Shown here piece by piece: positions 7,437 to 15,485 of a stretch of DNA of 29,691 nt. Below the pieces are notes generated by a model that worked only from the letters and a program-made list of their open reading frames with translations, did no database searches and was not told where the DNA came from. This stretch comes from Eggerthellaceae bacterium UBA5808. GTDB lineage: Bacteria > Actinomycetota > Coriobacteriia > Coriobacteriales > Eggerthellaceae. Position numbers and translations under genes: made by a program. Within the stretch, counting starts at the first letter, position 1. Each line of letters opens with the position of its first letter. The stretch is taken from positions 1 to 29,691 of the forward strand of contig DIDE01000048.1 of NCBI GenBank assembly GCA_002417975.1, given 5' to 3'.

Positions 7437-10139
7437 ATGAAGGAAACATTTGACGTAACGGGGATGAGTTGCGCTGCCTGCGCTGCGCGTGTCGAGAAGA
7501 CATCGAACGCTGTTGATGGGGTGGTGAGCGCAAATGTCAATTTGCTCAAGAACAGCATGGAAGTTGATTTTGGCGATGTAGATAGTACTGCCGAACAGTC
7601 GATTGCTCAGGATATATGTTCTGCTGTCGCGAAGGCAGGATATGGTGCTTCGCCAAGAGAAAAAGATGCGACGCATACTGAGCATGCAGATCCACATGAG
7701 GCAGTTGCTCAAGATTTAAAGCAGCGTAAGCGTCGGCTGATTGTGTCAATCGTTTTTCTAATTCCTCTTGCGTATATATCTATGGGGCATATGATTGGTT
7801 GCCCCATGCCGTTTTCTCCCTCTCAGCCAGATCAGGTTCTTGCGTTTGCATTTACGCAGTTTCTACTTTTGCTGCCAATCCTTATTATTAATATTTCTTA
7901 CTTTACCCATGGTGCGCTTGCTTTGATTCATCGTGCGCCGAGTATGGACACATTGATTGCGCTTGGTGCGACGGCTTCGGTATGCTATGGCATATATGGT
8001 ATCTATTGTATTGGTGCTTCGCTGGGCTTAGGCGATGTTGAACAGGCACGTCAGGCAGCAATGAATCTGTACTTTGATTCAGCTGGAATGATTCTTACTC
8101 TTATATCGCTGGGCAAATATTTTGAAGCTCGCGCTAAAGGGCGTACGACGGATGCCATCACGTCTCTGATGGATCTAGAACCCGATACAGCTTTGGTAAA
8201 ACATGGAGACAAAGTTGTCGAGGTTCCAACTGATCAGGTAAAAGTTGGGGACTGCTTGGTTGTAAAAGCGGGCGCGACTATTCCCGTTGATGGTCGTATT
8301 GTTGAAGGCGCAGCATCGATCGATGAATCAGCGATTTCAGGCGAAAGCGTACCTGTTGATCGTGGTGTCGGAGATGAAGTTACAGGTGCGACGATCAATC
8401 GTAGTGGATGGTTTACGATGGAAGCGACGCATGTCGGAGACGATACGGCACTTGCGCGCATCATCGCACTTGTTGACCAGGCGACGAGTAGTAAAGCGCC
8501 GATCGAACGTATTGCCGATCGGATAAGTGGCGTCTTTGTGCCTGTGGTCATAGGCATCGCTCTTGTGACGTTCATTATTTGGCTGCTTGTTGGTGCTCCC
8601 TTTGAAGTCGCGCTATCTCATGGCATAACGGTATTGGTCATTTCGTGCCCCTGCGCACTTGGTCTTGCCACGCCAACGGCAATCATGGTTGGAACTGGGC
8701 GTGGTGCAACAAACGGCATTTTGATTAAATCAGCCGAGATACTTGAGACGGCGTGTAGCGCTTCGACGGTTGTTTTTGATAAAACAGGTACGATCACGAC
8801 GGGGACGCCTCGCGTAACTGATGTGTGTGTATCTTCTCAAAGCGATCAAAATGAACTTCTTCATATGGCGCGTGCGATTGAGGATCTATCGGATCATCCA
8901 CTTGCGCGATCGATTGTCTCATATGTTGATGGTCTGACGAAAGATTCATCGTCGGCAATGCAACTGAGTGATTTCAAACAGATACCTGGATATGGAATCG
9001 AAGCCGCATCTGACCAGGGTGTTATCCGAGCCGGTAATAGCCGCATGATGGATGAGGCATCGATTGAGATGGGCTCATGTGCTTCTACGGCCGATGAATA
9101 TGCAGCTGCTGGTAAAACGCCGCTGTTCTTTTCGATTGGTGATCGACTTCTTGGTGTGATTGCGCTGCTTGATACGGCAAAACCGAATGCTGCACAAGCA
9201 ATGTTACAGCTAAAGCATATGGGTCTCCGTACCGTAATGCTTACAGGCGATGACAGCCGTGTGGCGCATGCTATCGCGCAGAGTGTTGGTGTGGATCAGG
9301 TTATAGCGGGCGTTCGCCCTCAGGATAAAGAGCGTGAGATTCGCCAGATTCAGAAAAATGGATCCTCGGTTGCAATGGTAGGCGATGGCATCAACGACGC
9401 ACCTGCTCTAGTACGTGCCGATGTAGGAGTTGCTATTGGCACGGGCACTGATGTCGCAATCGATTCGGCTGACATTGTCCTCGTGCGCAGTGACCTTATG
9501 GATGTTCCCTCTATGCTTCAGCTCAGTCATGCTACGATGCGCAACATTAAGCAAAACTTGTTCTGGGCACTGTTCTACAACAGCATCTGTATTCCTATAG
9601 CTGCAGGTGTATTCAGCTTTGCGGGGCTGACAATTAATCCTATGATCGCCGCTGCGGCAATGGGAATGTCGAGCGTATGCGTGGTTAGCAACGCTTTGCG
9701 GCTTCGTACGTGGAAGCCAAAACTCGGCGAAGGACAAGCTCAATGGAGTGGACCTACTGCGCGCAATGATGACGACAAAAATATAACGTACAACGATAGC
9801 GACAAAGGTAGAGGAAGTGGGTCTTTTGATAATGAGGGGCAGCAAACTCCCAGCCGAACAGATACTGGTGTAAGTACGGGGATTAGCTCTTCTAATAGCA
9901 AAGAGCAAAAAATAGATGCAAAGGAGATCGTTATGGATAAAAAGATCATGGTTGAGGGTATGATGTGCCAGCATTGCGTTGCACATGTTCGATCAGCTCT
10001 TGAAGAAATCGATGGCGTGGAGTCAGCCGATGTCGATCTTGATAATGCATGCGCTACGGTTCATTTGAGCGCGGATGTTGATGATGCAACGCTGTGCGCG
10101 GCGATTGTCGATGCAGGATATAAAGCGAAGATGGCATAG
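7437..10139 (+). CDS. copA: Copper-exporting P1B-type ATPase with HMA domains at both ends
   Basis: Pumps Cu(I) out of the cell at the cost of ATP. An N-terminal HMA domain has GMSCAAC (C12, C15). The actuator loop SGES is near 301-304, the ion-channel motif CPC at 404-406, the phosphorylated D448 in DKTGT, then HPLA and GDGINDA from 649. The last membrane segments carry FYN and MSSVCVVSN, which fit the Cu(I) subtype. After the last membrane helix comes a polar linker of about 70 residues (about 760-832), then a second HMA domain with GMMCQHC (C844, C847) at the very C-terminus. This placement is unusual; the family normally carries its HMA domains at the N-terminus. The segment has its own start signals (see 9933-10139). 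ATG 7437 has AAGG seven bases upstream. Length from there is 900 aa. Confidence 0.96.
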   Translation: MKETFDVTGMSCAACAARVEKTSNAVDGVVSANVNLLKNSMEVDFGDVDSTAEQSIAQDICSAVAKAGYGASPREKDATHTEHADPHEAVAQDLKQRKRRLIVSIVFLIPLAYISMGHMIGCPMPFSPSQPDQVLAFAFTQFLLLLPILIINISYFTHGALALIHRAPSMDTLIALGATASVCYGIYGIYCIGASLGLGDVEQARQAAMNLYFDSAGMILTLISLGKYFEARAKGRTTDAITSLMDLEPDTALVKHGDKVVEVPTDQVKVGDCLVVKAGATIPVDGRIVEGAASIDESAISGESVPVDRGVGDEVTGATINRSGWFTMEATHVGDDTALARIIALVDQATSSKAPIERIADRISGVFVPVVIGIALVTFIIWLLVGAPFEVALSHGITVLVISCPCALGLATPTAIMVGTGRGATNGILIKSAEILETACSASTVVFDKTGTITTGTPRVTDVCVSSQSDQNELLHMARAIEDLSDHPLARSIVSYVDGLTKDSSSAMQLSDFKQIPGYGIEAASDQGVIRAGNSRMMDEASIEMGSCASTADEYAAAGKTPLFFSIGDRLLGVIALLDTAKPNAAQAMLQLKHMGLRTVMLTGDDSRVAHAIAQSVGVDQVIAGVRPQDKEREIRQIQKNGSSVAMVGDGINDAPALVRADVGVAIGTGTDVAIDSADIVLVRSDLMDVPSMLQLSHATMRNIKQNLFWALFYNSICIPIAAGVFSFAGLTINPMIAAAAMGMSSVCVVSNALRLRTWKPKLGEGQAQWSGPTARNDDDKNITYNDSDKGRGSGSFDNEGQQTPSRTDTGVSTGISSSNSKEQKIDAKEIVMDKKIMVEGMMCQHCVAHVRSALEEIDGVESADVDLDNACATVHLSADVDDATLCAAIVDAGYKAKMA
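9933..10139 (+). CDS. Possible internal-start product: CopZ-like copper chaperone (68 aa)
   Basis: Inside copA and in frame with it, AAAGGAG (9920-9926) lies six bases before ATG 9933. This is a better ribosome binding site than that of copA itself. Translation from here would give a free 68-residue HMA domain with MxCxxC-type ligands (GMMCQHC) and the usual chaperone length. That would correspond to CopZ, for which no separate gene is seen in the window. Either the domain works only as part of CopA, or both forms are made from one gene. E. coli copA yields a free chaperone by frameshifting, so dual output has precedent, though by another mechanism. Confidence 0.55.
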   Translation: MDKKIMVEGMMCQHCVAHVRSALEEIDGVESADVDLDNACATVHLSADVDDATLCAAIVDAGYKAKMA

Positions 10140-10320
10140 CTTTGCGTATGATGATTCGACAAGAGTGTGGCATAGCGGGGCACGAAATGTCCGCTTATAC
10201 TGTCTGATTTGAATGCTGCATATGAGCGTATTTGATGAGCAGTAAGCGTGCGGAACAATAAGCATGCAGTTACACAGCAAATAACGAATAAATACTGGAC
10301 AGATTAAGTCCACTAATAAT

Positions 10321-10353
10321 ACGAAGGAGACGCAGTAGCTGCGTCTCCTTCGT
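10321..10353. terminator. Strong hairpin between convergent copA and phospho-lyase genes
   Basis: A perfect 15-bp stem (ACGAAGGAGACGCAG and its complement) with a three-base loop lies between two converging genes. Neither side has a clean T run, but its position and stability suit a bidirectional terminator. A weaker stem (TGGAC/GTCCA) lies just left, at 10297-10313. Confidence 0.7.
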
Positions 10354-10377
10354 GATTCTGATGTATATGTCTTTCCT

Positions 10378-11712
10378 TTACAGATGCAGCGATGTGAGCG
10401 TTTTGTCGAATGCATTAAGAAAGATATCAAGATCATCCATGGAAAATACCAGTGGCGGACGGAGTTTGAGCACGTTTCCACCTGCGCCACATACACTTGT
10501 GAGCACATGACGCTTTCTCAAATCTTCGATAATAGCAATTGCCGTTGCATGATCAGGGGTCTTAGTCCCAGGTGCAACGATTTCTGCTCCAATATAGAGT
10601 CCGCTTCCTCGAACATCGCCGATGCAAGGGTGCGCGTTCATTCTCTCGGCAACTGCATCGCGGAAAGCGGTTCCTACACGCAATGCGTTACCCTGGGTGT
10701 CTTCGTCGCGCATAACGTTGAGCGTTGCCTGTGCAGCAGCCATCGAAACGGGGTTACCTGCAAAGGTATTAAAGTAAGGTGTTTTCTGCGCGAATGCATC
10801 GAGTACTTCGGCACGTACGGCCATACCAGAGCAGGGCATGCCGTTTGCCATCGGCTTGCCCATTGTCACGACGTCGGGCGTGATGCCGTGACGCTGGAAT
10901 CCCCAGAACGATTCACCGGTACGAGTAAATCCTGGCTGAACTTCGTCGGCAATCCAAATGCCGCCTGCTTCATGTACTGCATCGATAACAGGTTTGAGGT
11001 ATCCCGCAGGTGTGGGATAAATGCCATCAGATGAGAAGATAGAATCTGCCAAAAGTCCAGCGAACTTAATGCTATGACGCTGCATATCGGCGATTGCGGC
11101 ACGGACCTGGTCGGCCATCCATGTTCCAAGATCATCTGTGTCTAGGCGATAAGAATCTGGAGTCGGGATCATGCGCATATCGATGGCCATAGGTTGGTCT
11201 CCGCCGAGCGCAGGTGATAGCTTTTCAATCAATGCTGTATTGCCGTGATATGCTTCGCTGCTCACGATAATGCCCGTTCCGCCTGAGTAGGCTTTAGCGA
11301 CTCGAACGGCAAGATCATTTGCTTCTGATCCGCTGCACATAAACATGATGCGATTGATTGCTTCGGGGAGCGTCGAAACGATATCTTCGGCATAGTTGAG
11401 AATATTTTCATGCAGATAACGCGAATGAGTATTAAGTTCTGCAACCTGTTTTTGAATAGCGTCGACGACGCGCGGATGACAGTGGCCTACAGAAACGACG
11501 TTGTTGTACACATCGAGATATTCGGTTCCGTCTGCGTCAAACAGGCGCGTTCCTCGTCCGCGAACAAGGTGAAGCGGTTCCTGATAAAACAGTCGATAGC
11601 TAGGCCCAAGGATCTCGCGTCGTTTGACGAGAGTCCGGGTGGCTTCGTCGAGACTATCCATCATCTCGGGTCTAAAACTGTTGGCATCCATGATGGTTGA
11701 TGAAGTTGGCAC
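10378..11712 (-). CDS. PLP class-III aminotransferase family, likely amino-alcohol-phosphate phospho-lyase
   Basis: Closest in pattern to the phospho-lyase branch of class-III aminotransferases (ethanolamine-phosphate and 5-phosphohydroxylysine phospho-lyases, ETNPPL/PHYKPL). These use PLP to eliminate phosphate and ammonia, leaving an aldehyde. Visible features are VGHCHPRVV, LNTHSRYLHENI, the cofactor-phosphate loop SGSEAND (127-133), AYHGN, IADEVQPGFTRTG with D256, the PLP lysine K286 in GKPMANG, YFNTFAGNPVS and GDVRGSGLYIG. Runs such as YFNTFAGNPVS and LKLRPPLVF match my memory of ETNPPL better than ordinary transaminases. GTG 11712 is chosen because AAAGGAG lies five bases upstream; TTG 11745 would add 11 residues. 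Length is 444 aa. The divergent neighbours are a kinase and a permease. An ordinary transaminase remains possible. Confidence 0.85.
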   Translation of the reverse strand: MPTSSTIMDANSFRPEMMDSLDEATRTLVKRREILGPSYRLFYQEPLHLVRGRGTRLFDADGTEYLDVYNNVVSVGHCHPRVVDAIQKQVAELNTHSRYLHENILNYAEDIVSTLPEAINRIMFMCSGSEANDLAVRVAKAYSGGTGIIVSSEAYHGNTALIEKLSPALGGDQPMAIDMRMIPTPDSYRLDTDDLGTWMADQVRAAIADMQRHSIKFAGLLADSIFSSDGIYPTPAGYLKPVIDAVHEAGGIWIADEVQPGFTRTGESFWGFQRHGITPDVVTMGKPMANGMPCSGMAVRAEVLDAFAQKTPYFNTFAGNPVSMAAAQATLNVMRDEDTQGNALRVGTAFRDAVAERMNAHPCIGDVRGSGLYIGAEIVAPGTKTPDHATAIAIIEDLRKRHVLTSVCGAGGNVLKLRPPLVFSMDDLDIFLNAFDKTLTSLHL

Positions 11713-12112
11713 AACTGCTCCTTTCGTCGATGAGGATTGTTTCAAAATCGTGTGTCTATTTGCGTTAGTCTGTGCATGACACCAAGTAAATTTGCGATTT
11801 TGTTTTCGTCCGACATCATTAAATATGCAGATCAGATACGTAGGTAGTGTTTCGCTTTAATGTTTCGTCCGGGTTAATGACGCAAAGATGCCTACTCTGT
11901 TTCGTTTTTATTTCGTCTGATTTTCGCGCGGATTAACAGTCTGAAACGCTCTGATTAACGGACCTTTTTTGGGCCAAAAAGGATCTAATCTGGCGTTGTC
12001 GAAATGAAGGCAAGCAGGAAATTGAATATGCGGCCACGCCGTTTTTCTTCGATAGAACGAAGAAGAGTTTGTGATCGCATAGATTTGATTTCCGATCGGA
12101 ATGGAGGATCTT
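11713..12112. promoter_or_regulatory. 400-bp divergent control region, phospho-lyase / kinase
   Basis: No gene is supported here. Three copies of TTTCGTCYG occur in the same direction at 11804-11812, 11863-11871 and 11911-11919. A near-palindrome CCTTTTT / AAAAAGG with a GGGCC centre lies at 11963-11982. No promoter matches consensus well enough to call. Shared control of the two divergent transcripts is likely from the arrangement, but no regulator gene is adjacent. Confidence 0.45.
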
Positions 12113-13279
12113 ATGGCAGAGGTAGGAGTTGTGAGCCGGACAGCGACAGCTGCTCTGGAAAGTTCAAAAGCATGTTCGCTTATTCCAGAGGGCGTGCGCA
12201 CCGAGATACGGCAAGAGCCTGCTTCAGTGGATAAAAAAGACACTGATGTTGTTGAAGAGCCGGGGCTTGCGACGTTTGCTTCGCTCGAAAAAGGTGCGTC
12301 GGCGCCATGGTGGGTATTTAAAGGTATTTGCGATGCGTGGGGAATTGATCCTCTCGAATCTGAAGTGACGCTCATTACTGTTTCAGAAAATATTACGTTT
12401 TTGGTCAAAACAAAAGGTGAGATTTTCGGCGTTGCGCGCGTTTCGCAGCCTGGCTATGTAGGTGGTCCGCAGGCAGTCGAAAGCGAACTTGCGTGGTTAA
12501 CGGCTCTAGGAAATATCAAAGACGTTGATCTTGTTAAAGCGATTCCTTCTATGAGCGGGGACTATGTTGCCGTGTTGAATGACGGATCGGACGATTGGGC
12601 AGTTATTTGTACCTCGTTTGTTGATGGAACAGTGCTCGAAGATTTGGATGATCCTTCTCAGTACTATCGTTTGATCGGTCACTATGCTGCCGAATTTCAC
12701 GCGTATGCTCGATCTTGGAATCGACCAGAGGACTTTAAGCGGTTTAGCTGGAATCTATCTGACATGATTGGTCCGAGTCCGCGATGGGGCCGTTGGGAAG
12801 ATACTTGTACGTCAAGTGAACAGTTTCTTTTGCTTAAGCAGGCAGAAGAAAAGGCTGTCAAAGTAATTAACCATACTGAGAAAAATCAGTATACGTATGG
12901 TCTTGTCCATGCCGATCTTCGTCCTTCGAATATTATCAAACGACCTGATGGAACGCTTACGGTCATTGACTTTGATGATAGCGGATTCTCCTGGTATCTC
13001 TATGACTATGCGAGCGCGTTGTCCTTCGTCGAACATGAGCCATACGCTCCAGCGATGGCCAAAGAATGGATTGCTGGATATCGCGAAGTGACGCCGCTTT
13101 CCGATGAAGAGATTGAGGTTGCAAGTGCACTGTCGATGATTCGTCGACTACAAATGCTTGGCTGGACCGATAATCACTATCCTGATGCACTTCCTGATGG
13201 ACTTTTTGATGCGCAGCTTCCGGGCACGATTACTTGTGCAAAGCGCTATCTTGCAAGTTCAACATGGCTGCTTGATTAA
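12113..13279 (+). CDS. APH-family small-molecule kinase, likely amino-alcohol (ethanolamine or hydroxylysine) kinase
   Basis: The aminoglycoside-phosphotransferase / choline-kinase fold is shown by the catalytic loop LVHADLRPSNII (H266, D268, N273) and the metal-binding IDFDDSG (D286, D288). The APH fold begins near residue 80. The first 65 or so residues are polar, unlike the core, and of unknown role. ATG 12113 has GGAGG five bases upstream; ATG 12101 would add four residues but destroys that site. Length is 388 aa. The gene is divergent from a phospho-lyase-like PLP enzyme and followed by an ethanolamine-permease-like gene. In humans the same two enzyme types act in sequence on hydroxylysine, and on ethanolamine phosphate. 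The likely job is ATP-dependent phosphorylation of an imported amino alcohol. It is unlikely to be a resistance gene in this context. Confidence 0.8.
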   Translation: MAEVGVVSRTATAALESSKACSLIPEGVRTEIRQEPASVDKKDTDVVEEPGLATFASLEKGASAPWWVFKGICDAWGIDPLESEVTLITVSENITFLVKTKGEIFGVARVSQPGYVGGPQAVESELAWLTALGNIKDVDLVKAIPSMSGDYVAVLNDGSDDWAVICTSFVDGTVLEDLDDPSQYYRLIGHYAAEFHAYARSWNRPEDFKRFSWNLSDMIGPSPRWGRWEDTCTSSEQFLLLKQAEEKAVKVINHTEKNQYTYGLVHADLRPSNIIKRPDGTLTVIDFDDSGFSWYLYDYASALSFVEHEPYAPAMAKEWIAGYREVTPLSDEEIEVASALSMIRRLQMLGWTDNHYPDALPDGLFDAQLPGTITCAKRYLASSTWLLD

Positions 13280-13413
13280 TGCGCTTATCAGCGTGGTGAG
13301 GTAATTGAAACCTTTACGCAACTGAGATAGCAATCGATATACGCATGTGCTCGAACTATGCTGCAATTCAATGCGCAAACAGCGAAAGCACATAAGCGAT
13401 CGAAGAGTACAAG

Positions 13414-13465
13414 CGACTACTCGCACATGCAGATGTAGCCTCCAAACGACTACTCGCACATGCAG
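13414..13465. repeat. 19-bp direct repeat, two copies
   Basis: CGACTACTCGCACATGCAG occurs exactly at 13414-13432 and 13447-13465, 33 bases apart (start to start), in the 260-bp gap between kinase and permease. It may be a regulator site or an old duplication. Nothing else is evident in that gap. Confidence 0.85.
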
Positions 13466-13541
13466 CAGAAGAAATGACATCCACGATTGGCGGATGTGAA
13501 CATACAACTATTCATGACTTATAGAAAAGAGTGTGGTCTTA

Positions 13542-14990
13542 ATGACACCACCCGAAGGAGCGGCAACGGTATCGCAAGGTGCCGCTGTCGACGAAACGGC
13601 TGATTATTTTGCTAAGCGTAAATTGAAGAAGGGATCTGCTGGCTGGTTGCTTCTTGCTGGTTTGGGGGTCTCGTACGTAATATCCGGCGATTTTTCTGGA
13701 TGGAATCTTGGTCTTGCTCAAGGTGGATGGGGAGGACTAGCCGTTGCATTTGTGCTTATGGGACTTATGTACGGCTGCATGGTATTTGGTCTTGCCGAGA
13801 TGTCTTCGGCATTGCCTACCGCAGGTGCTGGATATGGCTTTGCGCGTCGTGCATTGGGCAAACTAGGTGGATTCGCGACGGGCATGGCTATCCTGATTGA
13901 ATATTCTCTGGCGCCAGCTGCAATTTCGGTATTTATTGGATCGTATGTTGACTCGCTTGGACTTTTTCCTGGGCTTAACCCGATAGTTGTTTACGCAGTT
14001 TGTTTTGCACTTTTTATTGGCGTACATCTCATTGGTGCAGGTGAGGCGCTTAAACTTATGTTTGCCATTACTGCCGTTGCACTTGTCGCTTTGGTAGTGT
14101 TTGTTGTGGGTATGGTCCCATATTTTGATGTGTCAAATTTGTTCGATATGGTTCCTGATGGATCTGCCGGATCAAACGAGTTCTTTCCTTTTGGCATTAG
14201 CGGTATTGTTGCTGCGTTGCCGTTTGGCATTTGGTTCTTCCTCGCTGTTGAAGGCGTGCCACTGGCTGCTGAAGAAGCGGATGATCCTCGGCGTGATCTG
14301 CCTAAGGGCATCATTGTCGCAATGACAATTCTGATCATTACCGGACTTGCAGTATTGCTCCTGGTATCAGGTGGTGCAGGCTCTGCTGCTATGGCTGAAT
14401 CAGGTAGTCCTTTGCCTGATGCGCTGAACGCTGTTGGTCAAACAGGGCTTGCAACGTTTGTTAACTACGTTGGTCTTGCTGGACTAGTCGCTTCATTCTT
14501 CAGCATTGTATTTGCATATTCTCGTCAGCTGTTTGCTCTTTCTCGCGCTGGATATCTCCCTCGTTGGCTGTCAAAGACGAATAATCGTCAAACGCCAACA
14601 TGGGCATTGATCGTTCCCGGATGCATTGGCTTTTTACTTGCTTCGATTCTTCAAGATGGCAATATTTTGATCGATATCGCAGTATTTGGTGCAGCTATTT
14701 CTTATGCACTTATGAATCTGTCTCATATCGTATTGCGTATCAAAGAACCTGATCTCCCGCGCACCTATCGTACGCCTGGTGGTGTCGTTACCACTGGTAT
14801 TGCGTTTGTTCTGTCGGTTGTAGCTATCATTGCTACATTCTTTGTTGATACTCCTGCAGCGATTTGTGTTGCGTGCGTATTTGTAGCGTTTCTTGCATAC
14901 TTCTGGTTCTACTCGCGCCATCATCTTGTTGCGAATGCTCCCGAAGAAGAGTTCGCTGAACTTGCTGCGGCCGAAGATGAACTTCGCTGA
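13542..14990 (+). CDS. APC-superfamily permease, ethanolamine-permease-like
   Basis: An integral membrane transporter of the amino acid/polyamine/organocation superfamily with about 12 hydrophobic segments. Runs such as GWLLLAGLGVSYVISGDFSG, LAQGGWGG, PTAGAGYGFARRALG, AILIEYSLAPAAISVFIG and WFFLAVEGVPLAAEEADDP match my memory of the Eat-type ethanolamine permeases (proton-coupled uptake). Other amines or amino acids are possible. ATG 13542 is preceded by a modest AAGAG ten bases away; GTG 13533 would add three residues but sits too close. Length is 482 aa, normal. It probably shares the kinase transcript, 262 bp downstream of it, and a terminator hairpin follows at 15001-15036. Confidence 0.9.
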   Translation: MTPPEGAATVSQGAAVDETADYFAKRKLKKGSAGWLLLAGLGVSYVISGDFSGWNLGLAQGGWGGLAVAFVLMGLMYGCMVFGLAEMSSALPTAGAGYGFARRALGKLGGFATGMAILIEYSLAPAAISVFIGSYVDSLGLFPGLNPIVVYAVCFALFIGVHLIGAGEALKLMFAITAVALVALVVFVVGMVPYFDVSNLFDMVPDGSAGSNEFFPFGISGIVAALPFGIWFFLAVEGVPLAAEEADDPRRDLPKGIIVAMTILIITGLAVLLLVSGGAGSAAMAESGSPLPDALNAVGQTGLATFVNYVGLAGLVASFFSIVFAYSRQLFALSRAGYLPRWLSKTNNRQTPTWALIVPGCIGFLLASILQDGNILIDIAVFGAAISYALMNLSHIVLRIKEPDLPRTYRTPGGVVTTGIAFVLSVVAIIATFFVDTPAAICVACVFVAFLAYFWFYSRHHLVANAPEEEFAELAAAEDELR

Positions 14991-15000
14991 TGCATGCAAA

Positions 15001-15036
15001 GTAGCAAGTGATTTGAGCGATTAAATCGCTTGCTAC
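15001..15036 (+). terminator. Terminator-like hairpin after the permease
   Basis: GTAGCAAGTGATTT (15001-15014) pairs over 14 positions (one G-T) with 15023-15036 around an eight-base loop. Only TAATTATT follows, so the T run is weak. It lies ten bases after the permease stop, consistent with the end of the kinase-permease transcript. Confidence 0.65.
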
Positions 15037-15275
15037 TAATTATTGAGTGGTTCAGACATGCGCTTGCCAACTAGCTATTAAGCGAATTAGATACGCGTTA
15101 GTCAGCAATTTGGGTGTCACAAGTTACGAGACGTTAGTGTGACCGTCGCTGACAATTTAGCGGTTGGGTAATGAGTCAAATTTTGCGGATGCTTTATGTT
15201 TAGGCTTCCTCAGCTTATCCAAGGGAACTCGGCGGATGAGCTGAGGATGGCCGTTCTTACGGTAAGATGTGCGTT

Positions 15276-15375
15276 TGTAAATGTGCATTTGCGCAATGCA
15301 TGCTCACATAATGTGATTTCGCATGATGGCACAATGTACGTTCGCACAATGCGAGTTCGCTCAGCACATATCTCG
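15276..15375. repeat. Degenerate 15-bp tandem repeat
   Basis: Units GCACAATGTACGTTC (15329-15343) and GCACAATGCGAGTTC (15344-15358) are adjacent. More diverged units in the same 15-bp phase lie at 15276, 15291 and 15306; then comes a shortened one at 15321-15328. The trend continues weakly on both sides. It occupies much of the 495-bp gene-free stretch before the HAD gene. I see no gene in it; the open frame across it is a by-product of the period being a multiple of three. Confidence 0.6.
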
Positions 15376-15485
15376 TAGATGCGTATTTACTCAGCGTGTG
15401 TTTTCGCAAGACTTCTCAAGGAACGGAAGTCTAAAGGTGCGTAGCTCTTTATGATAAGTGGACAGGATAGTGAAAGGACATACGC

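Noticed and set aside
10384..11034. 216-codon plus-strand frame
   Set aside because: It lies wholly antisense to the well-supported PLP enzyme and has no recognisable features or start signals.
12004..12234. 76-codon frame overlapping the kinase start
   Set aside because: No ribosome binding site and an Arg/Ser-rich sequence without similarity; the kinase frame is strongly supported.
12113..13279. Aminoglycoside resistance phosphotransferase
   Set aside because: The fold is shared, but the divergent phospho-lyase and the ethanolamine-type permease point to a catabolic kinase.
15196..15378. 60-codon frame over the 15-bp repeat
   Set aside because: It follows from a repeat period divisible by three; no start signals.
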